Source of the DNA: Nocardia shimofusensis NBRC 100134
GTDB lineage: Bacteria; Actinomycetota; Actinomycetes; Mycobacteriales; Mycobacteriaceae
Reading direction: 5' to 3'
Assembly (NCBI RefSeq): GCF_001613125.1
Contig: NZ_BDBT01000025.1
Coordinates: 45,719-109,718, forward strand
Length of the DNA stretch: 64,000 nt
The notes below the pieces were generated by a model. It was given only the letters and a program-made list of their open reading frames with translations. It was not told where the DNA came from and did no database searches. This document shows positions 46,398-55,197 of the stretch, one piece after another; the first letter of the stretch is position 1; every line of letters begins with the position of its first letter. A program made the translations under genes and the position numbers.

Positions 46398-46470
46398 CTA
46401 AATACTGTTCACAAACGGAGGTGTGGTGTGGTTCACTCCGAGGTGAGCCCACAGCCCCGAGGAGGTAGCC

Positions 46471-47706
46471 GTGTCCGTGCCGTCCGTGCCATCCCTGTCG
46501 CACGACTTCGATTTCACCGATCCCGATCTGCTCGCCACCCGGCTTCCGGTCGAGGAATGGGCCGAGCTGCGCCGCGCCGCCCCCGTCTGGTGGGTCGATC
46601 AGCCCGACGGCGTCAGCGGCTTCGACGACGGCGGCTACTGGGTGGTGAGCAAGCTCGAGCACATCAAGGAGATCTCCAAGACCCCGGAGATCTGGTCCAA
46701 CAATGCCAATACCGCGGTCATCCGATTCAACGGCGACATCTCCCGCGACGAGATCGACATCCAGCGCGCCATGCTGCTCAACACCGACCCGCCCGCGCAC
46801 GACAAACTGCGCCGCATCATCTCCCGCGGCTTCACCCCGCGCGCGGTGCAGTCGCTGCGTGACGCGCTGCACGAGCGCGCCGAACGCATCGTGCACGAGG
46901 CCGCCGAGAGCGGCAGCGGGGACTTCGTGCAGCAGGTGGCCGCCGAGCTGCCGCTGCAGGCGATCGCCGAACTGCTCGGCGTGCCGCAGGAGGATCGGGG
47001 CAAGATCTTCGACTGGTCGAACCAGATGATGGGCTACGACGACCCGGAATTCGGCGGCGACCACAAGATGGCCACCGCCGAGATCATGGGCTATTCCTGG
47101 AATCTCGCCGAACAACGGCGCGCCTGCCCGGCCGACGACATCGTCAGCACACTGCTCTCGGCCGACATCGACGGCGAGGCGCTGGGCTCGGAGGAGTTCG
47201 CCTGGTTCGTCATCATGCTCTCGGTCGCGGGCAACGAGACCACCCGCAATGCCACCACCCACGGCATGAAGGCGTTCGTCGACTTCCCCGAGCAGTGGGA
47301 GCTCTACAAGGCCGAGCGTCCTCGTACGGCACCGGACGAGATCGTGCGCTGGGCGACCCCGGTGGTCGCCTTCCAGCGAACGGCTCTGTGCGACACCGAA
47401 ATCGGCGGACAGGCGATTCGCGAAGGTCAGCGCGTCGGCCTGTTCTACTCCTCGGCCAACTTCGACGAAGACCACTTCACCGACCCGCACACCTTCGACA
47501 TCACTCGCAATCCGAACCCGCACGTCGGTTTCGGCGGCACCGGCACGCACTACTGCGTCGGCGCCAATCTGGCCCGGCTGCAACTGGATCTGATCTTCAA
47601 CGCGATCGCCGACGTGATGCCGAACCTGCGGCAGGTGTCCGAGCCGGTGCGGCTGCGTTCGGGCTGGCTGAACGGGATCAAGAGCTGGCAGGTCGCGTAT
47701 GCCTGA
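46471..47706 (+). CDS. Cytochrome P450, CYP125 family (steroid C26 monooxygenase-like)
   Basis: A 411-residue P450. The heme loop is FGGTGTHYCVGANLAR (Cys ligand near residue 358), the I-helix oxygen motif AGNETTRN, and long stretches match CYP125A1: DFTDPDLLATRLPVEEWAEL, RIISRGFTPRAV, ELPLQAIAELLGVPQEDRGK, DEIVRWATPVVAFQRTAL, SGWLNGIKSWQV. CYP125A1 oxidises cholesterol at C26 to start side-chain breakdown. The N-terminus is shorter than in M. tuberculosis. GTG start at 46471. A TetR gene begins seven bases after the stop. Confidence 0.92.
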   Translation: MSVPSVPSLSHDFDFTDPDLLATRLPVEEWAELRRAAPVWWVDQPDGVSGFDDGGYWVVSKLEHIKEISKTPEIWSNNANTAVIRFNGDISRDEIDIQRAMLLNTDPPAHDKLRRIISRGFTPRAVQSLRDALHERAERIVHEAAESGSGDFVQQVAAELPLQAIAELLGVPQEDRGKIFDWSNQMMGYDDPEFGGDHKMATAEIMGYSWNLAEQRRACPADDIVSTLLSADIDGEALGSEEFAWFVIMLSVAGNETTRNATTHGMKAFVDFPEQWELYKAERPRTAPDEIVRWATPVVAFQRTALCDTEIGGQAIREGQRVGLFYSSANFDEDHFTDPHTFDITRNPNPHVGFGGTGTHYCVGANLARLQLDLIFNAIADVMPNLRQVSEPVRLRSGWLNGIKSWQVAYA

Positions 47707-47712
47707 GTCGCG

Positions 47713-48450
47713 ATGCTGAGCGGGCAGCCGGTCCGGCGCGGCCGGCTGCCCTCGGTCGCTTCCGCCGACATCCGGCGCGCGGCCAGGAGGCTGCTGACCG
47801 AGGCCGGGCCCGAGGCGATGACGCTGCGGGCCATCGCCCGCGATCTCGGGGTCACCGCGCCCGCGCTCTACCGGCACTACGGTTCCCACGAGGATCTCGC
47901 CGACGCGCTGCGCGCCGAGATCTGCCTGGACCTGGCCGAGGACCTGGCCGCCGAGGCCGCCGCGGAACCCGACGACGGACTGCTGCAATTGTTCGCCATC
48001 TGCCGGGGTTTCCGGCGCTGGGCGCTCACACACGCCCACGAGTTCACGCTGGTGTTCGCCTCACCGCATCGTGCGCGCACCGACGGGCCGCGCCGCTACG
48101 AGGAACCGTTCGGCCGGGTCTTCCTCGCGGCGGCCGGACGTCTGCTCACCGCCTACGATCCGGTGCTCCCGCCGGTCGAGACCATCCCGGAAGGCGTGCG
48201 CGAGGACCTGGTCCGCTATCGCGGCGAACTGCTGGCAATGCTGTCCGGAACCGGTGCGAGCTTCCCCGCCGACAAACTCGACCTCGGGCTCACCTACCTC
48301 ATGATCACCCTGTGGGCGCGGCTGTACGGGCACGTCACGCTGGAGGTGTTCGGCAATTACCCGCTGCCGGTCAGCGATCCCGAGGCGCTGTTCGACACGG
48401 TGCTCGCCGACCTGGCCCGCGACTTCGGGATAACCCAGGGTGCCGGATGA
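47713..48450 (+). CDS. TetR-family regulator next to the P450
   Basis: A 245-residue regulator: HTH at residues 18-62 (ADIRRAARRLLTEAGPEAMT, LRAIARDLGVTAPALYRHYG) and a C-terminal ligand domain of the WHG (TetR_C_33) kind, with RRWALTHAHEFTLVFASPHR. Seven bases separate it from the P450, so they share a transcript. It is not KstR by sequence pattern. It may sense a P450 substrate or product. Confidence 0.87.
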   Translation: MLSGQPVRRGRLPSVASADIRRAARRLLTEAGPEAMTLRAIARDLGVTAPALYRHYGSHEDLADALRAEICLDLAEDLAAEAAAEPDDGLLQLFAICRGFRRWALTHAHEFTLVFASPHRARTDGPRRYEEPFGRVFLAAAGRLLTAYDPVLPPVETIPEGVREDLVRYRGELLAMLSGTGASFPADKLDLGLTYLMITLWARLYGHVTLEVFGNYPLPVSDPEALFDTVLADLARDFGITQGAG

Positions 48451-48457
48451 GCGGCAC

Positions 48458-48799
48458 TTACTGCACGGTGATGCCGGTGCCGATGCGCACGACCACCTGC
48501 TGATCGGTCACCTCGGTGACGGCGATGTCGAAGCCCTCCGCGGACTGCGTCTCACCGATCGGCACCAAGACGTTCTTTCCCGCGACCCCCAGGGTCACCA
48601 TGTTCCCGTCGACGGAGACCAGTTCCACGTCGACGCCGAGGACGCTCGCCTTGGCGTCCACACCGCGAGTGAAGGTGATGGTGCAACCGTCGACATGGCA
48701 CTCGGCCGTCGAGCCCGGCCCATCGACGGTGCAGGCGGTGACACCCAGCGGAGCGAGCAGGGCGAACAGGGACATGGCGATGAGCCGACGCAGAAGCAC
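48458..48799 (-). CDS. Small lipoprotein, unknown function
   Basis: A 113-residue exported protein: N-terminal MLLRRLIAMSLFALLAPLG signal and lipobox GVTAC (Cys23), then a beta-rich domain (CHVDGCTITFTRGVDAKASV, NMVTLGVAGKNVLVPIGE, VRIGTGITV) with two more cysteines that could form a disulfide. GTG start. It converges on the TetR gene by seven bases and diverges from the kinase gene by 166 bases. Family not recognised. Confidence 0.75.
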   Translation of the reverse strand: MLLRRLIAMSLFALLAPLGVTACTVDGPGSTAECHVDGCTITFTRGVDAKASVLGVDVELVSVDGNMVTLGVAGKNVLVPIGETQSAEGFDIAVTEVTDQQVVVRIGTGITVQ

Positions 48800-48965
48800 C
48801 CGCTCAGTCTAGAAGGGATTGGGCGGGCGCGATATTCGGTTCGGGATGAATCGGCGGGCCTTCGATCCGGACCTTTCGGACGCGCTCGGGGTGACCTCCG
48901 TCGGCGGCCGCGCGTACCGTTGGCGGGCATATGCGTATCCTGCGACCGGGAGGAGGAGGTCGGTC

Positions 48966-50810
48966 GTGCCATCGCTGCAACCAGGCGACGTCTTCGCCGG
49001 ATATCGCATCGTCCGCAAGCTGGGGGCAGGCGGGATGAGCGCGGTCTACCTGGCCGAACACCCGCGGCTGCCGCGCCGGGACGCGATCAAGGTGCTCGAT
49101 CCCGGACTCGGCGGCGACCCCGAGTTCCGCGCCCGGTTCGAACGCGAAGCCGAACTCGCCGCGCGCCTGGAACACCCGAACGTGGTGGCCGTCTACGACC
49201 GCGGCGAGGAAGCCGATCTGCTCTGGATCGCCATGCGCTTCGTCGACGGCGTCGACGCCGGCGAGCTGGTCCGGCGCGGCCGCGCCGAACTCCCGCCCGA
49301 ACGTGCGGTGCGGATCGTCGCCGCCGCCGCGCGCGGACTCGACGCCGCGCATCGGCGCGGGCTGTTGCACCGCGACGTCAAGCCGGCCAACATCATGGTC
49401 TCGCGCGCCGACGACGGCTCGGACTCGGTGCGCATCGCCGACTTCGGCATCGCCCGCCCGATCGGCGCCTCGACCACCACCTCGAACTCGGTGCTGGCCA
49501 GCTTCGCCTACGCGGCCCCCGAACAGTTCACCGGCGCTCCGCTCGACCACCACGCCGACATCTACGCACTGGGCTGCACCCTCTACGAAATGCTCACCGG
49601 CTCGGTGCCTTTCGTCAAACCCTCCCCCGCCGCCGCCATGCAGGCGCACCTCTACGAGCGACCCGCGCCGCCTTCCCGTACCGACCCGGAGTTGGCCGCT
49701 TTCGATCCGGTGATCGCCCGCGCCCTGGCCAAGGTTCCCGGGCAACGCTACGGCTCCTGTACAGAGCTCGCGCAGGCCGCGTTCGCGGCGCTCGCGCGGT
49801 CGCGGCACGGCGAGGCGGCCCGTCCGGTCGAGTGGTCGCCGAATCACACTGCGGCATCGGACTTCCCGGGCGCTCCGGTCGCCGCGCCGCCGACAGGTTC
49901 CCGGCCCGTCCCGCCAGGAACGGTCGATGCGCCGACAGGAGGCCGGTATCGGCCACCGTATGACGCCTCGTCCGAACCGGCGTGGGCCGGGTCCCACGAG
50001 GCACCGATGTTCGGGCCGGCACCCGCCCCCCTGTCCCACTACGCGGAGCCCGGGAACGCGGTCCCGTGGCACCGAGCGGGCCCACAGTTCGTCCCGGCTC
50101 CCGGACCCGCGCTTCCCCGGAGCGCAATGCCCGGCGGCCCGTCACCGACCGCATCCACCCGCCGGACGACCCGGGCGCTGATGCTCGGCGGCTGCGTATT
50201 GATCCTGATCGTGTCGGCGGTGGTCGCGACCGTGCTGGTCCGCGGCGCGGGCGAGACGAGCGTCGCGGGTCCGGTCACCGGCATCGGATCGCCGTCCACC
50301 TCGAGCCCGTCCGCCTCGAGCGCCGAGAGCACCGGCCCGGCCCCGACGAAGGTGAGTACCACCGGGCCCTCGTCCGGCTCCGCGCCGGTCTCCCCGGCCT
50401 GGGGTCCGGCCGCCTACATCGTCGAAGCGTTCCCCGGCCTGCTACCCCCCGAGCCGACCGGCGCCGGGTACCAGGGCATGCGGTGCGCACTCAACGACGA
50501 TGCAGGCGAATGGTTGCACTGCCCAGCGGGTACCGACGACGGCATCAACGTCAACATCCGATGCGATGCCGACCGCGGACCCCTGATCTACCGCTCGGAC
50601 ACCACCGGACTGGCCGGGCTGCGGGAGGAGACCTGGACCAGGCCGTCGGGCAGCGGCAAGGTGCGCTGGGCGAGCGACAGCCTGGCCGGCTTCGGGCTGT
50701 TGGACGTCTCCTTCGACGACCCGGACCGCTCGTTCTGCGTCGTCTCGGCCAGCGGCGGGTCGGGCGGGCAGGACGTCTACGACCGTTGGTGGCGTTCGGC
50801 GCCGATCTGA
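48966..50810 (+). CDS. Ser/Thr protein kinase with one membrane helix and extracellular domain
   Basis: A 614-residue PknB-type kinase. Gly-loop LGAGGMSAVYLAE (18-30), catalytic Lys in DAIKVLD (near 41), HRDVKPANIM (near 134), DFGIARP (near 158), APEQ (near 184). A Pro/Ser-rich juxtamembrane stretch (about 290-400), one membrane helix (404-427, MLGGCVLILIVSAVVATVLV) and a 180-residue outside part with a Thr/Ser linker and a domain ending FDDPDRSFCVVSASGGSGGQ...DRWW. GTG start at 48966 after GGAGGAGG. Tandem paralogue follows. Confidence 0.93.
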   Translation: MPSLQPGDVFAGYRIVRKLGAGGMSAVYLAEHPRLPRRDAIKVLDPGLGGDPEFRARFEREAELAARLEHPNVVAVYDRGEEADLLWIAMRFVDGVDAGELVRRGRAELPPERAVRIVAAAARGLDAAHRRGLLHRDVKPANIMVSRADDGSDSVRIADFGIARPIGASTTTSNSVLASFAYAAPEQFTGAPLDHHADIYALGCTLYEMLTGSVPFVKPSPAAAMQAHLYERPAPPSRTDPELAAFDPVIARALAKVPGQRYGSCTELAQAAFAALARSRHGEAARPVEWSPNHTAASDFPGAPVAAPPTGSRPVPPGTVDAPTGGRYRPPYDASSEPAWAGSHEAPMFGPAPAPLSHYAEPGNAVPWHRAGPQFVPAPGPALPRSAMPGGPSPTASTRRTTRALMLGGCVLILIVSAVVATVLVRGAGETSVAGPVTGIGSPSTSSPSASSAESTGPAPTKVSTTGPSSGSAPVSPAWGPAAYIVEAFPGLLPPEPTGAGYQGMRCALNDDAGEWLHCPAGTDDGINVNIRCDADRGPLIYRSDTTGLAGLREETWTRPSGSGKVRWASDSLAGFGLLDVSFDDPDRSFCVVSASGGSGGQDVYDRWWRSAPI

Positions 50811-50841
50811 GCACGCTCGATCCGAGAACGAGGAGCACGAC

Positions 50842-52674
50842 ATGGGGTTGGCGCCGGGCACGGTGTTCGCCGGGTACCGCATCGAGCGCGCGCTCGGCGC
50901 GGGCGGCATGGGCACGGTCTATCTCGCCCGCCACCCTCGGCTGCCGCGCTCGGTCGCGCTGAAGGTTCTCGACGCCGAGGCGGGCGAGGATCCGGAGTAT
51001 CGCGCGCGCTTCGAGCGCGAAGCCGAGATCACCGTGCGCCTCGACCACCCGAACGTCGTGGAGATCTACGACCGTGGCGCCGAGGACGAACTGCTGTGGA
51101 TCGCCATGCGCTTCGTCGCGGGAGCGGATGTGGCGCACCTGATCCAGGGCGGGATGCCACCGCGACGCGCCGTCGGCATCCTCGCCCAGGCGGCCGCCGG
51201 TCTGGACGCCGCCCACCGGCGGGGGCTGCTGCACCGCGACGTCAAACCGGCCAATCTGCTGGTCACCGAGGACGACGACGGCGGCGACCACGTGTTCGTC
51301 GCCGATTTCGGCATCGCGCGCAGCCGCGACGACACTCACCTCACCGCCGCGGGCGAGCTGACCGCCACCCTGGCCTACGTGGCGCCCGAACAGATCGAGG
51401 GCCGCGAGCCCGACCACCGCTGCGACATCTACGCTCTGGGCGTCACGTTCTACCAGATGCTCACCGGCACACTGCCGTTCCCCGGCCTCACCCCGGCGGC
51501 GGTCCTGCAGGCCCACCTGCTCACCCCGCCGCCCCGCCCCTCGGAGAAAGTCCCCGGCCTGCCACCGGGCCTCGACCTCGTCGTCCTCACCGCACTCGCC
51601 AAGAACCCCGACGACCGCTACCCCGACTGCCGCGCCATGGCGGCTGCCGCCGAGGCCGCCCTGCGCCCGTCCACTCCGCATCGGGGTCCGGCCGGCCACC
51701 CGCCACCCCCACCACACCGCACCGCGAGCCGCACCGCGCCCACGACGAAGAGCACGGCCCCGGCGACGAACGGCCCCGCGCCACAGTCGGGCTCAGGCCC
51801 CCACGCCGTAGTTCCGGGTGGGCCCGGCACCACGTCGAGCCCACCGGCCGCCGCCTCGGCAGCCCAGGCGGTAGTGCCGGGATCGCGCGCCACGGTGTCG
51901 GGCCCGCACAGCACACCGTGGGGACCGCCGGGCCCCGCGTCGCCCGGCCGGGCGATTCCGCCGCCCGGCTACGCGGCCCCTTCCCGACCACCCACCGGCC
52001 CCACGCCCACCGCGAATGGGCGGTCGGCCGGGCGCGTGACGGCAGTCGCGGCCATCGCTGTCTGCCTGGTCGTGGTGATCGCGGTAGTGGTCGTGATCGC
52101 CCGCTCCGGCGCGAACTCGACCGGCACCGGCGTCGTCACCGCCACCGCGGCACCGCCGATCCCACCGACGAGCACAGCCCCGCCGTCGACGACCACAGGC
52201 CCGGCGACGGCCACGCCCGCGACCGGCCAGGCCCCGGTGAACATCGCCTGGGGACGCGACGGCGCGCTGGCCGGACTCCTGCCGGGCCTGGTGCCCGACA
52301 CCCCCTCCGCCTCGGGGTACCAGGGCGCCCGCTGCGCCGACATCGACGTGCTCAACAACGGCGGCGCGCCTGCGCTGGAGTGCGAGCAGAGCAACGGAAT
52401 CCACTGGTACGCATGGTCGTTCCGGCCGGGAGACCCGCGCCGGGACTCGACCTTCGAGACGAACATCGACAACGCGACCACCCGTGAGGAAAGCTGGCAG
52501 CGCGCGTCCGGCACCGGCCGGGTGCGCTGGACCCATTACACCGAGGTCGGCACCGGTTTGCTCACCGTCGTCTTCGATGATCCGGACCGGCGATGGATCG
52601 TGATCGATGTGAGCTGGGACGGCCACACCGGCCAGGACCTCTACGATCAGTGGTGGAGTTCGGCGCCGCTGTGA
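50842..52674 (+). CDS. Ser/Thr protein kinase, tandem paralogue
   Basis: A 610-residue kinase of the same layout: Gly-loop LGAGGMGTVYLAR, VALKVLD (Lys near 41), HRDVKPANLL (near 131), DFGIARS (near 154), APEQ, long Pro-rich linker, membrane helix at about 398-420, and outer domain (LLPGLVPDTPSASGYQGARC ... VFDDPDRRWIVIDVS ... QDLYDQWWSSAPL). The outer domains of both share GYQGxRC, SGxGxVRW, FDDPDR and QDxYDxWWxSAP. It starts 31 bases after the first kinase. ATG start, GAGGAGC upstream. Confidence 0.93.
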   Translation: MGLAPGTVFAGYRIERALGAGGMGTVYLARHPRLPRSVALKVLDAEAGEDPEYRARFEREAEITVRLDHPNVVEIYDRGAEDELLWIAMRFVAGADVAHLIQGGMPPRRAVGILAQAAAGLDAAHRRGLLHRDVKPANLLVTEDDDGGDHVFVADFGIARSRDDTHLTAAGELTATLAYVAPEQIEGREPDHRCDIYALGVTFYQMLTGTLPFPGLTPAAVLQAHLLTPPPRPSEKVPGLPPGLDLVVLTALAKNPDDRYPDCRAMAAAAEAALRPSTPHRGPAGHPPPPPHRTASRTAPTTKSTAPATNGPAPQSGSGPHAVVPGGPGTTSSPPAAASAAQAVVPGSRATVSGPHSTPWGPPGPASPGRAIPPPGYAAPSRPPTGPTPTANGRSAGRVTAVAAIAVCLVVVIAVVVVIARSGANSTGTGVVTATAAPPIPPTSTAPPSTTTGPATATPATGQAPVNIAWGRDGALAGLLPGLVPDTPSASGYQGARCADIDVLNNGGAPALECEQSNGIHWYAWSFRPGDPRRDSTFETNIDNATTREESWQRASGTGRVRWTHYTEVGTGLLTVVFDDPDRRWIVIDVSWDGHTGQDLYDQWWSSAPL

Positions 52675-52833
52675 CCATTGCGCAGCACTGAAAACCGCGG
52701 AAATTGTGAGAACGACGGTTTACTTCTAGGTGACGCTCTCGCTATATTACGGACGCCGCACGCACCGCGAGGTGCGCGCGCGGCAGCGCACGGATCCGGT
52801 CGCCACGACCGGTCACGCAGAAGGGAATTCGAG

Positions 52834-53595
52834 ATGCGGATCGAAAACACCGTCGCGGTGGTCACCGGCGGCGCCTCCGGCCTCGGCCTGGCCACGGTGA
52901 AGGAGCTGCACGCCCACGGCGGCAAGGCGGTCATCATCGACCTGCCCTCCTCCAACGGTGAGGCCGTTGCCAAGGAACTGGGCGACGGCGTCGTGTTCGT
53001 CGCGGCCGACGTGACGAACGAAGAGCAGGTCGGCGAGGCGCTCGACGCCGCACAGGAGCTGGGCGACCTGCGAATCGCCGTGAACTGCGCCGGCATCGGC
53101 AACGCGATCAAGACCGTCTCCAAGAAGGGCGCGTTCCCGCTGCCCGACTTCACCAAGATCATCAACGTCAACCTCATCGGCACGTTCAACGTGATCCGGC
53201 TGGCGGCCGAGCGCATGGTCGCCATCGATCCGGTGGGCGAGGAGCGCGGCGTCATCATCAACACCGCCTCGGTCGCCGCGTTCGACGGTCAGGTGGGTCA
53301 GGCCGCCTACTCCGCGTCCAAGGGCGGCATCGTCGGCATGACGCTGCCGATCGCCCGCGACCTGGCCGACCAGAAGATCCGCGTGCTGACCATCGCGCCG
53401 GGCCTGTTCCACACCCCGCTGTTCGCCACCCTGCCCGACGAGGCCATCGCCTCGCTCGGCGCGCAGGTCCCGCACCCCTCGCGCCTGGGCGACCCGGCCG
53501 AGTACGGCGCCCTGGCTCGCCACATCGTGGAGAACCCGATGCTCAACGGTGAGACGATCCGCCTCGACGGCGCGATCCGCATGGCGCCCCGGTAA
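52834..53595 (+). CDS. SDR, 3-hydroxyacyl-CoA dehydrogenase type II-like
   Basis: A 253-residue SDR. VVTGGASGLGLATVKEL (residues 8-24), NCAGIG, NTASVAAFDGQVGQAAYSAS (Ser and YxxxK) and VLTIAPGLFHTPLF. The pattern fits the HSD17B10/hydroxyacyl-CoA dehydrogenase II group that oxidises 3-hydroxyacyl-CoA or steroid hydroxyls with NAD+. ATG at 52834 after AAGGGA. A solid terminator follows. Confidence 0.9.
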   Translation: MRIENTVAVVTGGASGLGLATVKELHAHGGKAVIIDLPSSNGEAVAKELGDGVVFVAADVTNEEQVGEALDAAQELGDLRIAVNCAGIGNAIKTVSKKGAFPLPDFTKIINVNLIGTFNVIRLAAERMVAIDPVGEERGVIINTASVAAFDGQVGQAAYSASKGGIVGMTLPIARDLADQKIRVLTIAPGLFHTPLFATLPDEAIASLGAQVPHPSRLGDPAEYGALARHIVENPMLNGETIRLDGAIRMAPR

Positions 53596-53618
53596 TCCGA
53601 CCGCCGCATACGCACGTC

Positions 53619-53655
53619 CGGCCCCACAACCGTCTCCCCGGCGGGTGTGGGGCCG
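53619..53655 (+). terminator. Hairpin after SDR gene
   Basis: CGGCCCCACA and TGTGGGGCCG are perfect 10-base arms with a 17-base loop, then TCGTTCTG. It lies 24 bases after the SDR stop and 33 bases before the end of a small convergent ORF. Confidence 0.6.
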
Positions 53656-53687
53656 TCGTTCTGTCCGGCCGAACGCCGGACGGCCGG

Positions 53688-53846
53688 TCAGCGTTGCGAA
53701 GCGGAGTTCGAGGTCTTCGGATCCCGCGCGGAGTGCGTGGTGCCCATGACGTCGGCCCACCAGTCCGCCAGCGGGCTGGGGTCGGGCCAGATCACCCGGT
53801 CGTTGTCCTTCGGTTCCCGGCTACGCGCGGTGGTGTTGTCCATCAT
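53688..53846 (-). CDS. Small hypothetical protein (52 aa)
   Basis: ATG at 53846 (a second ATG follows at once) opens a 52-residue ORF with an AAGGA site 13 bases before it. It is polar with a central PSPLADWWADVMG stretch and no signal peptide or membrane helix. Aromatic and charged composition is unlike a random GC-rich shadow frame. No family is recognised; it could be a real small protein or a leftover of a disrupted gene in this rearranged spot. Confidence 0.4.
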   Translation of the reverse strand: MMDNTTARSREPKDNDRVIWPDPSPLADWWADVMGTTHSARDPKTSNSASQR

Positions 53847-54066
53847 CGTCTGCCCAATCCTTCGGTGAAGATCCTCGCCTCGGCCGCGCCGACGAGGCGA
53901 TGCTCGATCTGGATACCACCGTTTCCCCACATCAAACCTCACGGTCGGCTCGGTGCAGGGGACAGTTCGCGGATCGCGGAACGCTTCACCGTGGCCCGGT
54001 TGCGTCCGGTCCGGCCACCAGCACCGCGACGAAACACAGCGTGGCGATGCCGGACAACACCACCAC

Positions 54067-54426
54067 CGGCTCGAGGAACTGCACACCACCCGCTACATCC
54101 GTGAGGTCGAGGCTGCCGATATCGATGCGCGGGGACGGCTCGATCTGCTGATGGAACTGGTGCTCGCCGATGACGAACCCGCGAACGTCGAGGTCGCGAT
54201 CAGGGCCTGGGCACTCGACGATCCGATCGCGGCCGCGGCCAAGGAGCGCGTCGACCGTTCCCGGCTCGCCTTTTTGCGAAAACTGCTCGCGGAGTGCGGA
54301 TATGACGAGGCCGACACCGAACAGATCGCGCAGATCCTGTATCTGCTGGTGCTCGGTTCGGGCAATATGCTTCCTGGTGTGACGCCCGAGCAATTGCGGG
54401 CGCTCTGCCGGCGGGTCCTGTCATGA
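54067..54426 (+). pseudogene. TetR-family regulator remnant, DNA-binding part missing
   Basis: From 54067 the frame reads like the ligand-binding half of a TetR protein: RLEELHTTRYIREVE, LDLLMELVLADDEPANVEVA, IRAWALDDPIAAAAKERVDR, RSRLAFLRKLLAECGYDEAD. No helix-turn-helix is found in any frame of the 200 bases before it, and the in-frame bases from 53953 code for unlikely His/Arg-rich residues. It is best seen as a truncated gene, lost by deletion. The 53847-54066 stretch holds no other supported gene. Confidence 0.6.
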
Positions 54427-54573
54427 CCGGTGACAACTCTGGCCCACCAGCCCCGGATTACGGGGTCGCTTCGCGGCCCAGGTCGCGGATCCGGGGTGAG
54501 GGCTGCGGCCGGCGACGCACGAATGGCTGCCGACACCTGTCGTGGCGTGGCGGCGGCCGATAGGGTCGGCCTC

Positions 54574-55101
54574 GTGCTGAATACAAGACAATCCCGCACC
54601 ACCGAGGTCTCCGACAGCGTCGTCGTCGCCGTGGATCCACAGACCGCCTACGAGCGGGTCGGCGATGTCACCCAGATGGGACGGTGGAGCCCGGAGAACA
54701 CCGGGGCGGTTCTCGCCGACCCCGGCGCCCCGGTGAGCGCCGGGGCGCGATTCGTCGGATCGAATGTGCGACGCGGTTTCCGCTGGCAGACCGAGTGCGT
54801 GGTGACTGCCGCCGAGCCCGGCAGCCGGTTCGCGTTCGCGGTGCGCAAGTTCGGCATCGGCAAGCCACTGCTTCCCGTGGCGATCGCGACCTGGGAGTAC
54901 CGGTTCGAGCCCGTGGACGGCGGTACCAAGGTCACCGAGATCTGGCACGACGACCGCGCGAAGTGGCCGGACGCGGTGGTGAGTATCTACGACCGACTGG
55001 TGACGGGCAAGCGCGGCTTCGCCGAATTCCAGCGCGGCAATATCCGGCGCACCCTGGATCGGCTCAAATCCGAACTGGAAGCGGAGGCGACATCCGCCTG
55101 A
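54574..55101 (+). CDS. SRPBCC-family (polyketide cyclase/dehydrase-like) protein
   Basis: A 175-residue protein of the START/SRPBCC fold: SDSVVVAVDPQTAYERVGDV, MGRWSPENTG, GARFVGSNVRRGFRWQTEC, ATWEYRFEPVDGGTKVTEIW, then a C-terminal helix. Such folds bind a hydrophobic ligand in a deep pocket. GTG at 54574 chosen because homology begins there; the frame is open upstream to 54430. Ligand unknown. Confidence 0.8.
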   Translation: MLNTRQSRTTEVSDSVVVAVDPQTAYERVGDVTQMGRWSPENTGAVLADPGAPVSAGARFVGSNVRRGFRWQTECVVTAAEPGSRFAFAVRKFGIGKPLLPVAIATWEYRFEPVDGGTKVTEIWHDDRAKWPDAVVSIYDRLVTGKRGFAEFQRGNIRRTLDRLKSELEAEATSA

Positions 55102-55197
55102 ACTTCCGTTTGGCGAAAACCCCGACAGCAGTGCCCGGATCTGCGAATGTGACTACGTGCAGACACCGAGCGAATTCTGTCTGCTGGAAGGATCGGG

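Noticed and set aside
52706..52720. LexA-like GAACnnnnGTTT before an SDR gene
   Set aside because: The second half lacks the final C and flanking bases of the actinobacterial SOS box, and the gene is not a repair gene.
53986..54084. Minus-strand 32-residue ORF with a hydrophobic stretch (VVVLSGIATLCFVAVLVAG)
   Set aside because: It overlaps the decayed TetR region, has no good ribosome site and is too short to support; it could be a scrap of a lost gene.
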